Shown in pieces: positions 1 through 5,100 of a stretch of 5,597 bases of DNA. The notes beneath the pieces are model-generated. The model was not told the origin of the DNA and searched no databases. It worked only from the letters and a program-made list of their open reading frames with translations. Position 1 is the stretch's first letter. Every line of letters begins with the position of its first letter. This DNA is from Candidatus Bathyarchaeota archaeon (GTDB lineage: Archaea > Thermoproteota > Bathyarchaeia > Bathyarchaeales > Bathycorpusculaceae): NCBI GenBank assembly GCA_030672945.1, contig DAOVFL010000066.1, positions 1 to 5,597 of the forward strand, read 5' to 3'. Position numbers and translations under genes: made by a program.

Positions 1-216
1 TGTGAGTTCTGAAAGGAATCCTTCTTCTAGTCCGAGCTTGTTTGTGATTGGGAGGAAGTAGTCGGAAAGGTAGGCTGCTTCTAGGTTTTTGCGTTCTATA
101 TTTGCTTCTTCTGAGGCTTTAAGCCAAGCCTCTTCAATTAGTCTTTCTGGTTGCTTCTCGTAGTGTTCTCCGAATTTTGTTCTTCCAACAGCGACTATGG
201 CTGGATGACTTTGCAT
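1..216 (-). CDS. Thiolase-fold protein (archaeal acetyl-CoA acetyltransferase / SCP-x-like), N-terminal part
   Basis: The reading frame is open from an ATG at 216-214 to the left window edge, giving the first 72 residues; the rest lies outside. It begins MQSHPAIVAVGRTKFGEHYE, the beta strand plus G-x-T/R-K-F-G-E-H pattern that opens archaeal thiolase-domain proteins. A helix follows (LIEEAWLKASEEANIERKNL) and then the AAYLSDYF strand, where relatives have an 'xxYVGNM'-like segment. Known family members condense or cleave acyl-CoA; in many archaea the acetoacetyl-CoA thiolase works with HMG-CoA synthase and a DUF35 Zn-ribbon/OB protein in mevalonate synthesis. Those partners and the catalytic Cys and His are not in the window, so catalysis and substrate cannot be judged. 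The start is well supported: AAGGGAG (complement of 224-230) lies 7 nt before the ATG, and an in-frame stop lies just upstream. It is divergent from the TIGR04076 gene. Confidence 0.82.
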   Translation of the reverse strand, partial: MQSHPAIVAVGRTKFGEHYEKQPERLIEEAWLKASEEANIERKNLEAAYLSDYFLPITNKLGLEEGFLSELT

Positions 217-223
217 TCTTTTA

Positions 224-230
224 CTCCCTT
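224..230 (-). promoter_or_regulatory. Shine-Dalgarno for the thiolase gene
   Basis: On the minus strand this reads AAGGGAG, 7 nt before the ATG at 216. It fixes the thiolase start and is one of the better ribosome-binding matches in the window. Confidence 0.6.
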
Positions 231-262
231 CTTGTCAATTGCAACTTATCCTTTTCACATGA

Positions 263-270
263 CTTTTAAG
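263..270 (-). promoter_or_regulatory. Possible TATA-like box in the divergent intergenic region
   Basis: CTTTTAAG is nearly self-complementary, so it could serve either direction. Read on the minus strand it lies about 47 nt upstream of the thiolase ATG, which would place a start of transcription near 236-240 and a short leader containing the AAGGGAG. On the plus strand it is about 66 nt upstream of the TTG at 336, which needs a longer leader. The rest of 217-335 shows nothing else I can name. It is a weak match to the archaeal TATA consensus. Confidence 0.3.
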
Positions 271-323
271 TGTTTGCCGTTTTGCGGAAAACTCATAACT
301 TACTTGTAAATGATTAAGGGATC

Positions 324-330
324 GAGGCGG
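324..330 (+). promoter_or_regulatory. Shine-Dalgarno deciding the TTG start of the TIGR04076 gene
   Basis: GAGGCGG lies 5 nt before the TTG at 336-338. A TAA at 315-317 closes the frame upstream and there is no ATG or GTG between, so this site with the TTG is the only sensible start that retains the conserved N-terminus. Confidence 0.55.
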
Positions 331-335
331 CGTTA

Positions 336-650
336 TTGGTTGGAGAAGAAAAATATCGGTTAGTTATAATTGTTAAGGAGATACGTGGGAACTGTCCAGT
401 TTTTGGTGTTGGAGACCGAATGGTTGTGGAGTCGCCTAAGATAGTTGTTGAAAAAACGGACAGCATTTGTGTTCATGCTTTTGGTTGCATGCTTTCTATG
501 ATTGTTGCTTTAAGCCGTGGAATAAGCTTCAAACAGCTCGGGTTAGCAACGGAAGAGGGTGAGAAAGGTTATTTTCAATGTTTGGATCCTGGAAAACCTT
601 ACACAAATGGTGGAACGGTGCTTTTCGAAATGAGGCGGGAGAGAATCTAA
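336..650 (+). CDS. TIGR04076 family protein (function unknown)
   Basis: This is a complete small soluble protein of 104 residues starting at TTG. I recognise the TIGR04076 pattern. It opens with a beta strand ending in E-I-R-G-N-C-P-V-F (residues 15-23) followed by V-G-D-R-M-V-V-E. The C-x-H-A motif comes next (C45, H47), then a helix ending in LSRGISFKQLGLA. It closes with YFQCLDPGKPYTNGGTV (79-95) and an F-E-M-R-R-E-R-I tail. C20, C45 and C82 with H47 are candidates for metal or redox chemistry; C51 is an additional cysteine. No reaction is established for the family, which is scattered in archaea and anaerobic bacteria, so I assign none. There is no signal peptide or membrane segment, so it is predicted cytosolic. 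The gene stands alone, divergent from the thiolase, and a T-rich tract follows its stop within 20 nt. Confidence 0.85.
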   Translation: MVGEEKYRLVIIVKEIRGNCPVFGVGDRMVVESPKIVVEKTDSICVHAFGCMLSMIVALSRGISFKQLGLATEEGEKGYFQCLDPGKPYTNGGTVLFEMRRERI

Positions 651-660
651 GCTTTAGCTC

Positions 661-675
661 ATAAAATTTTTATTG
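661..675 (+). promoter_or_regulatory. A/T box: possible T-run terminator of the upstream gene and/or TATA element of the downstream unit
   Basis: ATAAAATTTTTATTG begins 10 nt after the TIGR04076 stop. Its TTTTTATT part could end transcription in the archaeal T-run manner. Its ATAAAAT or TTTTAT part could also act as a TATA box with initiation near 690-700, ahead of the short ORF at 712 and the membrane gene at 839. The sequence does not decide between these roles. Confidence 0.35.
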
Positions 676-678
676 TGC

Positions 679-706
679 TTAAGTGGATAGGCTAACCATT
701 AAGTGG
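679..706 (+). repeat. Direct repeat TTAAGTGG, two copies 20 bp apart
   Basis: TTAAGTGG occurs at 679-686 and again at 699-706. The period is exactly 20 bp, close to two helical turns, so both copies face the same side of the DNA. They lie just after the A/T box and before the 712 and 839 ORFs, where an operator would sit. A shorter TTAAGTG is also present at 266-272 in the divergent intergenic region. The copies are real; the regulatory role is inference. Confidence 0.4.
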
Positions 707-711
707 TTTGA

Positions 712-828
712 ATGATGCTGACGAGTCTGGTTCGACTTTTGTTTCTTACAATCTTGAGTGCAGGTGCTAGAGAATCATGGTGGGAGATGATTCCTGAAGG
801 GCTTAGTCTAGTTTTTTCACTGTTCTAA
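712..828 (+). CDS. Tentative 38-residue hydrophobic small ORF
   Basis: An ATG-ATG start at 712 opens a 38-codon frame closed by TAA at 826-828, ending 10 nt before the GTG of the membrane gene. The peptide begins MMLTSLVRLLFLTILSAG, a positively flanked hydrophobic stretch that could be a signal-like or single membrane segment. It continues with ARESWWEMIPEGLSLVFSLF, ending in a second short hydrophobic patch. I see no convincing Shine-Dalgarno (only TGGTTTGA before the ATG) and recognise no family. The case for it is its position between the A/T box and the membrane gene, and an uninterrupted frame in an otherwise empty gap. It may be a small membrane peptide, a translated leader or chance; chance is most likely. 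Confidence 0.22.
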   Translation: MMLTSLVRLLFLTILSAGARESWWEMIPEGLSLVFSLF

Positions 829-838
829 CTGATGGGAA

Positions 839-1390
839 GTGCCAGAATTGCCTGATGAAAGAAAGCGTACGATGTTTTTAGGCTTGGCTTTTCTAGTTTT
901 GCTGGTTCTTTCTTCTGTTGAAAATATGGTTTTCTTTGGTACTCTGGGCGAAATTTTTTCAAATCCGTTTTTGGCTGTTGGCATGCTTTTCATACATAAC
1001 GTTCTTGTGATCTCTCTCATTTTGCTGGGTATGACTTTCTACGTTAATTTGGTAATTTTGGATTTCTTTAAGAGGGAAAAGTATTCACATGTTGTGCTTG
1101 ATCATCCGCGAACTTTCGCCTTGGTCTTCACAATTATGATTGTTTTTCTTAGCATTCTGCGCGGAAGTAGCCTTCTTGGTGGAATAAACGTTGAAGTGTT
1201 GCCTCTTGTTCTGCTGGTAAGTGCGCCGATAGGAATAGTTGAAGGTTACGGTATTTACTTGACAATTGCGAGGACGTTAAGCAGATCGATGTCTATGAGG
1301 GGGTTGGCTTATATTTATGGTATATTCTTCATTGCTGCTGTAATGGAAGTTGGCTTCATAAACCTCTTAATATGGGTTACGATAGGGTAG
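839..1390 (+). CDS. Polytopic membrane protein, possibly SpoIIM/DUF95-like
   Basis: A complete frame of 183 residues from GTG; a later start at ATG 872 would give 172. After a short charged N-terminus (PELPDERKRT) there are about five hydrophobic helices, near residues 12-32, 45-75, 92-110, 118-135 and 156-178. Charged loops sit at DFFKREKYSHVVLDHPRT (75-92) and ARTLSRSMSMRG (144-155), so it is an integral membrane protein. The helix-2 pattern N-P-F-x-A-V-G-M-L-F-I-H-N-V-L-V and the later S-A-P-I-G-I-V-E-G-Y-G (128-138) recall the 'NNLxVAL' and 'PHGxxE' regions of stage II sporulation protein M (DUF95) relatives, which are common in archaea with unknown role. That match is by eye and weak. 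The translation start is uncertain: GATGGG is only 2 nt before the GTG, and the 872 ATG lacks a clear ribosome site. No enzyme motifs are seen. Confidence 0.72.
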   Translation: MPELPDERKRTMFLGLAFLVLLVLSSVENMVFFGTLGEIFSNPFLAVGMLFIHNVLVISLILLGMTFYVNLVILDFFKREKYSHVVLDHPRTFALVFTIMIVFLSILRGSSLLGGINVEVLPLVLLVSAPIGIVEGYGIYLTIARTLSRSMSMRGLAYIYGIFFIAAVMEVGFINLLIWVTIG

Positions 1391-1451
1391 AACCCCTAAA
1401 AAAAGTTTCATTATATGTTCCATTGTATTATCGAATTTAATAGGAAAGTTA

Positions 1452-1533
1452 CACGTTTTTGCAAGCGCATTTTGGATACCCTCTCCATAATTTTTATGTA
1501 TCACGTTTTTTGGAGTCAAACACGTTCTTTTTT
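1452..1533 (+). repeat. Three CACGTT-plus-T-run repeats in the intergenic region
   Basis: CACGTTTTT (1452-1460), CACGTTTTTT (1502-1511) and CACGTTCTTTTTT (1521-1533) share a CACGTT core followed by thymines. The second and third are also followed by G-rich TTGG/TGGG. They lie in the 267-nt gap between the membrane gene and the amidohydrolase. The T-runs could end transcription of the membrane gene in archaeal fashion, or the cores could be protein-binding sites. The rest of the gap holds no supported gene. Confidence 0.3.
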
Positions 1534-1604
1534 GGGACTGAAGACTGAATAGAGAAGGATTATGAGCGTGTATTATGATGCTCAAAAATGTGCGTTAGGT
1601 AAGG

Positions 1605-1616
1605 CATAAATATTTA
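1605..1616 (+). promoter_or_regulatory. TATA box of the amidohydrolase gene
   Basis: CATAAATATTTA is the best archaeal TATA-like element in the window, preceded by purine-rich GGTAAGG in the BRE position. Initiation about 25-30 nt downstream would fall near 1636-1642, leaving a very short leader of roughly 15-20 nt before the ATG at 1658. This supports the gene being transcribed alone. Confidence 0.5.
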
Positions 1617-1644
1617 CTGCTTATAATCGCTTATTCTAAACTTT

Positions 1645-1649
1645 GGTGG
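1645..1649 (+). promoter_or_regulatory. Shine-Dalgarno GGTGG deciding the amidohydrolase start
   Basis: GGTGG, followed by 8 nt, precedes ATG 1658. TTG 1643 and GTG 1646 are also in frame but overlap or precede this site and would add only MVANL, which has no role in the fold. I therefore use ATG 1658. If transcription starts at about 1640, a leaderless TTG 1643 start remains possible. Confidence 0.5.
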
Positions 1650-1657
1650 CAAATCTT

Positions 1658-2947
1658 ATGAGTAAGAAAGGAAAGCGGAAGATAATCGTCATAAAAGGCG
1701 GAAATTTAATCGATGGCACAGGTGAAAAGCCTAAGAAGGATTCTGTTGTTATTGTAGAAGGAAAGAGGATTAAGGCTGTTGGCAAAGAGGGCGAAGTGAA
1801 AATTCCTAAGAAAGCTAAGAAGACTGAGATTGATGCTTCTGGGAAGACTGTTATGCCGGGACTGATTGATTCGCATTTGCATTTGATTGGGTTGAAGACT
1901 GATCATATGTTGGAGGAGGAGCTGGTTAGACCTCCAGAATTGGGTTTGATAAAGAGTGTTTATGATGCTGTTAATCTTTTGGAGGCTGGTTTTACGACTG
2001 TGAAGGATTGTGGAGGTTATGGCATTTATTTGAAGAGGGCTATTGCTGAAGGAACGATGCGTGGTCCGAGGATACTTTCTGCGGGTTATGTGTTGAGTCA
2101 GACGGCTGGTCATGGAGACTTGCATTTTCTTCCAGTGGAGTGGGTGGATGCTCGCGTTTCAAAAAGAAAAAAGTTTCTTGTCATGTCCTTGTTGTGCGAT
2201 GGAGTGCCAGAATGCATTAAAGCTGCTCGTTACGCTTTGAGGCAAGGTGCTGACTTCATAAAAGTCATGGCGAGCGGCGGAGTGATGTCTATGATTGACA
2301 GGCCTGAGCATACTCAGTTTACGTTGGAAGAGTTGAAGGCGATTGTTGAAGAGGCGAGGCATGTTGGGAAGTTTGTTACGGCTCATTGTCAAGGTACAGA
2401 AGCGATGAAAAACTGTATTAGGGCTGGTGTGAAAACGATTGATCACGCGTTTTATCCGGATGATGAAGTGATAAGGATGGCTAAGAAGAGAGGAGATGTG
2501 GTTTTTGTTCCGACTCTTTCTATTAACTGGCGGATAGTGACTGGAGGAGTAGAGGCTGGGTATCAGCCGTGGGCCGTAGCGAAGGGGAAGGAGGTGTGGG
2601 AGATTACGAAGAAGAATATTGCACGGCTTTACAGGGCTGGTTTGACTATTGCGAGTGCTACTGATTTTTGTGGTTCTCCGTTGTTGAGGCATGGAGATAA
2701 TGCTATGGAGTTGGAGTTGCTGGTTAAGCACTGTGGGTTTAAGCCTATGGATGCGATTGTTGCGGCTACACAGAACGGTGCAAAAGCGTGTGGACTGGAA
2801 AATGAGATAGGCATGTTAGAGAAGGGAAAACTGGCTGACATAATAATAGTTGACGGTGACCCGGTTAAGGACATCAAGGTTTTGCAGGATAAGAGCAAGA
2901 TAAGAATGGTTATGAAAGAAGGAAAAACCGAAGTAAAGAAGAGATAA
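1658..2947 (+). CDS. Metal-dependent amidohydrolase (imidazolonepropionase/Xaa-Pro dipeptidase-like, cd01299 type)
   Basis: This encodes a complete cytosolic enzyme of 429 residues, numbered from ATG 1658. The N-terminal beta-sandwich strand (IKGGNLIDGTG) leads into the TIM barrel at V-M-P-G-L-I-D-S-H-L-H. H73 and H75 are the first metal ligands. K202 in DFIKVMASGG is the likely carboxylated bridging lysine, H243 (VTAHCQG) and H263 (TIDHAF) are the next ligands, and D336 (ASATDF) is the catalytic aspartate. The SQTAGHGD segment (about 147-154) and KVMASGG are hallmarks of the 'subgroup A' metallo-hydrolases. Characterised members cleave Xaa-Pro or Xaa-Arg/Lys dipeptides or related cyclic amides. 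The C-terminus returns to the sandwich with the typical EIGMLEKGKLADIIIVDGDP. All ligands are intact, so an active hydrolase of a C-N bond is expected, but the substrate cannot be read from sequence. No histidine-utilisation genes are adjacent, so HutI is not implied. It has its own promoter and about the usual family length (400-430). Confidence 0.92.
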   Translation: MSKKGKRKIIVIKGGNLIDGTGEKPKKDSVVIVEGKRIKAVGKEGEVKIPKKAKKTEIDASGKTVMPGLIDSHLHLIGLKTDHMLEEELVRPPELGLIKSVYDAVNLLEAGFTTVKDCGGYGIYLKRAIAEGTMRGPRILSAGYVLSQTAGHGDLHFLPVEWVDARVSKRKKFLVMSLLCDGVPECIKAARYALRQGADFIKVMASGGVMSMIDRPEHTQFTLEELKAIVEEARHVGKFVTAHCQGTEAMKNCIRAGVKTIDHAFYPDDEVIRMAKKRGDVVFVPTLSINWRIVTGGVEAGYQPWAVAKGKEVWEITKKNIARLYRAGLTIASATDFCGSPLLRHGDNAMELELLVKHCGFKPMDAIVAATQNGAKACGLENEIGMLEKGKLADIIIVDGDPVKDIKVLQDKSKIRMVMKEGKTEVKKR

Positions 2948-2958
2948 ATAACCATTAA

Positions 2959-2973
2959 CCTGATCTCGTCAGG
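2959..2973 (+). other. Small inverted repeat after the amidohydrolase gene
   Basis: CCTGA-TCTCG-TCAGG is a perfect 5-bp stem with a 5-nt loop, starting 12 nt after the stop codon. No T-run follows directly, so a terminator role is doubtful; it may only protect the transcript 3' end or be chance. The remaining 2974-3088 shows nothing I can assign. Confidence 0.25.
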
Positions 2974-3088
2974 ATTCAAACAGTTATAGCAGAACCAAAA
3001 GAACTAATTCGAATCAGAAAATCTTAATGTTGTAGAATTTTTTAGGGATCATATCATTTAGTATTCAATCGAAGAGCCTTCCACAAAT

Positions 3089-3099
3089 AGTAAATACTG
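3089..3099 (+). promoter_or_regulatory. TATA-like element of the GH99-like gene
   Basis: AGTAAATACTG, with AAATAGTAAATA just before and within it, lies about 30-38 nt upstream of the ATG at 3128. That would give an almost leaderless transcript. The GATGGATGG at 3113-3121 is a poor ribosome site, which agrees with leaderless or weakly led translation. Confidence 0.35.
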
Positions 3100-3127
3100 A
3101 ACCAGAATATTTGATGGATGGTTTGGT

Positions 3128-4603
3128 ATGAATAGAAAAGTTGTATTTGTAACGGCTTTGGTGGTTGTTTTCGTAGTCATGTTAGCGTGGGCATTCAATG
3201 TTATGCGTGTGTCCCAGCCGAAAATTGGAATTTATTATTATGTTTGGTATGGTAGTGGACTTGGAAATCGCCATTGGAATGATACACAGTCCAGTGCCGT
3301 TATAGATACCCCGGTTTTAAGGTTTTATGATTCCAACAATTTGACGGTGATAAATCAGCATATGAAATGGATGGAAGATTTAGGAATTGATTTCATAATT
3401 ATTTCTTGGTGGGGAATCAATTCTTATGAAGATAATGCAACCAAAAATGTTGTCAATGTCATAAAATCTTACAATCTTCAATATTGCATATTGATTGAGA
3501 ACTATAATCAAACAGGATACTACAACTGGACAAATGATTACAACTACATATACTCAAATCATGTAAACAACCAATACTTCAAATTGGATGGCAAACCATT
3601 ACTCTTGATTTTGGAAACGGCTTTTCCTGAACATGGTACAAAACGACCAGACATTGCACAAGACCCACGGTTCACAATACGCCTTCTAGGAAGTCATACG
3701 TGGTCTGATTGGTATTATGGAGATGTGTTAAGCAAAGTTCGTCTCGGTGATTTTTCTGGAAGGTTGAATCGTGATAATCACACAAATATATTTCCAAGAT
3801 ATGATGAGTATTACTTGAAACGTCCAAACTGGACACAATACGACCCTACATATGCGGAAGGCTTATATGACAAGTTTTGGGACTTATGTACCCGTTATGC
3901 TGCTAATGGAACGCTAAATATCATAACCATAACTACTTGGAATGAATTTCATGAGAGGACAGCCATTGAACCTGCATTTGATAACACTTCGTACAGAAAA
4001 GATGACCCTTATTTCATATATAACAAAACAAAAGAATATGTAGCTAAATTAAGAAATCCAATAACATACTTCCCAACACTGGTGCTATTCATCGCAACGG
4101 CTTTAGGAGGAGCCGCTGTTCTAACATTTAATTTGAGATCCAAATTGAGCGCAAAATTCAGAAAGATTTCCCTGATATTGGTATTGAGAAAGATTTGGTG
4201 CGAACGCTCTAAGATTTGGGGGATAACGTTGGCAATCATGATTGCAAACATAATAGTTACCCCATACATCTTTCCAGCCTACGAGTTAACCAAAGATGTT
4301 GACTGGGACAGCGTACAGGTAAATTATTATAACCTGAGCGAAGACCCAATAACCAGAAGAATTCTATTCATATTATTTACACCGTTCTTTTACATTGTAG
4401 GTCTTTATGACATTTGGTTTAACAAAGGATTGACTCCGTACTATGCGAGATATGGTTACTTCATTAGCGTCATTGGCGTAATCACAGCTGTAATCGCTTC
4501 GTTCGTCAAACTACTCATATTTAAACATAAAGCAAAACGTATGGATGTAATCGAAGATTCTTCCACAATCATAAATACGGAAGTAGACGAATATGTAATG
4601 TAA
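3128..4603 (+). CDS. Membrane-tethered GH99/WbsX-like glycan-active protein with multi-pass C-terminal module
   Basis: A complete 491-residue protein. Residues about 4-24 form an uncleaved signal-anchor-like helix. Residues 31-310 resemble glycoside hydrolase family 99 / WbsX-type (beta/alpha)8 enzymes: KIGIYYYVWYG (32-42), HMKWMEDLGIDFIIISWWG (78-96), KPLLLILE (156-163), and T-W-N-E-F-H-E-R-T-A-I-E-P-A (270-283). In known GH99 endo-alpha-mannosidases and mannanases the NEWHE pair of glutamates is catalytic; here E273 and E276 hold those places, so activity on an alpha-mannoside-like glycan is plausible but unproven. Hydrophobic segments follow at about 311-334, 363-384, 411-430 and 443-465. 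A basic loop (LRSKLSAKFRK) after the first fits the cytosolic side. Eleven N-x-S/T sequons (N51, 71, 103, 127, 133, 217, 234, 260, 286, 299, 402) all lie in predicted outside parts, so the catalytic domain should face outward and be glycosylated. The C-terminal topology is unclear because the basic KHKAKR tail implies a cytosolic end. The coding strand becomes A-rich, unlike neighbouring genes. No glycosyltransferase neighbours are seen. Confidence 0.85.
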   Translation: MNRKVVFVTALVVVFVVMLAWAFNVMRVSQPKIGIYYYVWYGSGLGNRHWNDTQSSAVIDTPVLRFYDSNNLTVINQHMKWMEDLGIDFIIISWWGINSYEDNATKNVVNVIKSYNLQYCILIENYNQTGYYNWTNDYNYIYSNHVNNQYFKLDGKPLLLILETAFPEHGTKRPDIAQDPRFTIRLLGSHTWSDWYYGDVLSKVRLGDFSGRLNRDNHTNIFPRYDEYYLKRPNWTQYDPTYAEGLYDKFWDLCTRYAANGTLNIITITTWNEFHERTAIEPAFDNTSYRKDDPYFIYNKTKEYVAKLRNPITYFPTLVLFIATALGGAAVLTFNLRSKLSAKFRKISLILVLRKIWCERSKIWGITLAIMIANIIVTPYIFPAYELTKDVDWDSVQVNYYNLSEDPITRRILFILFTPFFYIVGLYDIWFNKGLTPYYARYGYFISVIGVITAVIASFVKLLIFKHKAKRMDVIEDSSTIINTEVDEYVM

Positions 4604-4628
4604 CAGAAAATCCGCAAAAAAGTTATGA

Positions 4629-5003
4629 AATAGTGGAAGCGATAAAGTTGAAGTTTATGCCAATATCACCGATGACTTGAGCGAAGTAAAACAAGTGATT
4701 CTGAACTATACCACGAACAATGGAACATGGTTCAACAAAGAAATGACAAAACTTCAAGAACCCCATTACAACGCCACAATCCCAGAATTTCTATAATTCA
4801 CAAATGTAACGTATATAATCATAGCAGAAGATAACGCCAATAATACCATCACAACAGAAGACACGGGATATGAATATCAATATCACGTAATTCCGGAGTT
4901 TCCATCAATGATAATCTTACCACTATTCACAGTAGCGACACTGCTAGCAACCATAGTCTGCAGAAAAAACATTCTGTCCAAACGTAAAAAAGAAGCTCAT
5001 TAA
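4629..5003 (+). pseudogene. Decayed 3' remnant of a surface protein with Ig-like end and PEF-CTERM-like anchor
   Basis: The frame has no usable start: a TGA at 4626-4628 closes it upstream. A TAA at 4794-4796 then interrupts it, and it finally stops at 5001-5003. Read through, it encodes D-K-V-E-V-Y-A-N-I-T-D-D-L-S-E-V-K-Q-V-I followed by LNYTTNNGTWF and YNATIPEF. After the internal stop come FTNVTYIIIAEDNANNTITT and GYEYQYHVIPEFPS. The last part is an IPEFP motif, a hydrophobic helix (MIILPLFTVATLLATIV) and a basic CRKNILSKRKK tail, the architecture of archaeal PEF-CTERM-type sorting and anchoring signals. The beta-rich part matches the last extracellular Ig-like repeat seen in such archaeal surface proteins. 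One base change at the TAA (for example back to a Tyr codon) would restore the middle, but the N-terminal portion is missing. It starts 25 nt after the GH99-like stop, and is most likely a relic of a separate surface protein gene. Confidence 0.7.
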
Positions 5004-5072
5004 AGTCAAATTGAACCTCTCCTTCATAGCAATAACTCCAACTGCCAAAGTATGCTATAGAGCTTAGGAAGA

Positions 5073-5095
5073 AGGACACTCCTCTGCCTCTTTTT
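5073..5095 (+). terminator. Possible terminator between the convergent remnant and RNR genes
   Basis: A short stem AGGA-CAC-TCCT (5073-5083) is followed by the pyrimidine tract CTGCCTC and TTTTT (5091-5095). This would suit plus-strand transcripts from the GH99-like/remnant side running toward the convergent RNR gene. The stem is only 4 bp, so the T-run is the more meaningful part. No comparable minus-strand T-run directly follows the RNR stop. Confidence 0.3.
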
Positions 5096-5100
5096 ATGGA

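Noticed and set aside
817..1020. 67-residue minus-strand frame over the start of the membrane protein gene
   Set aside because: It overlaps the membrane-protein frame, is basic and featureless, and has no promoter or ribosome site.
712..1390. Frameshift joining the 712 ORF to the membrane protein gene
   Set aside because: The two frames differ and the 712 frame closes with TAA before the GTG. The membrane protein already has a plausible complete N-terminus, so no broken fusion is needed.
1367..1585. 72-residue minus-strand frame in the gap before the amidohydrolase
   Set aside because: The composition is typical of non-coding DNA, no family is recognisable, and it overlaps the repeat and T-run region and the end of the membrane gene.
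1562..1609. 15-codon ORF (MSVYYDAQKCALGKA) preceded by GAAGGA, ending inside the amidohydrolase TATA box
   Set aside because: It has a tidy ribosome-site-like sequence but lies upstream of the predicted transcription start of the gene it precedes, and it is too short to support.
1706..2979. Long open frames on the minus strand opposite the amidohydrolase (1706-2125, 2159-2731, 2629-2979)
   Set aside because: They are Ser/Arg/His/Leu-rich or low-complexity translations with no recognisable domain. They arise as shadows of the well-supported plus-strand gene.
4009..4269. 86-residue minus-strand frame opposite the transmembrane part of the GH99-like gene
   Set aside because: Its hydrophobic look is the reverse-complement image of the plus-strand membrane helices.
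3128..5003. The idea that the relic is the broken C-terminus of the GH99-like protein
   Set aside because: The GH99-like frame already has its own complete membrane module and charged tail, and the relic has its own PEF-type anchor. A protein with both would carry two C-terminal anchors.
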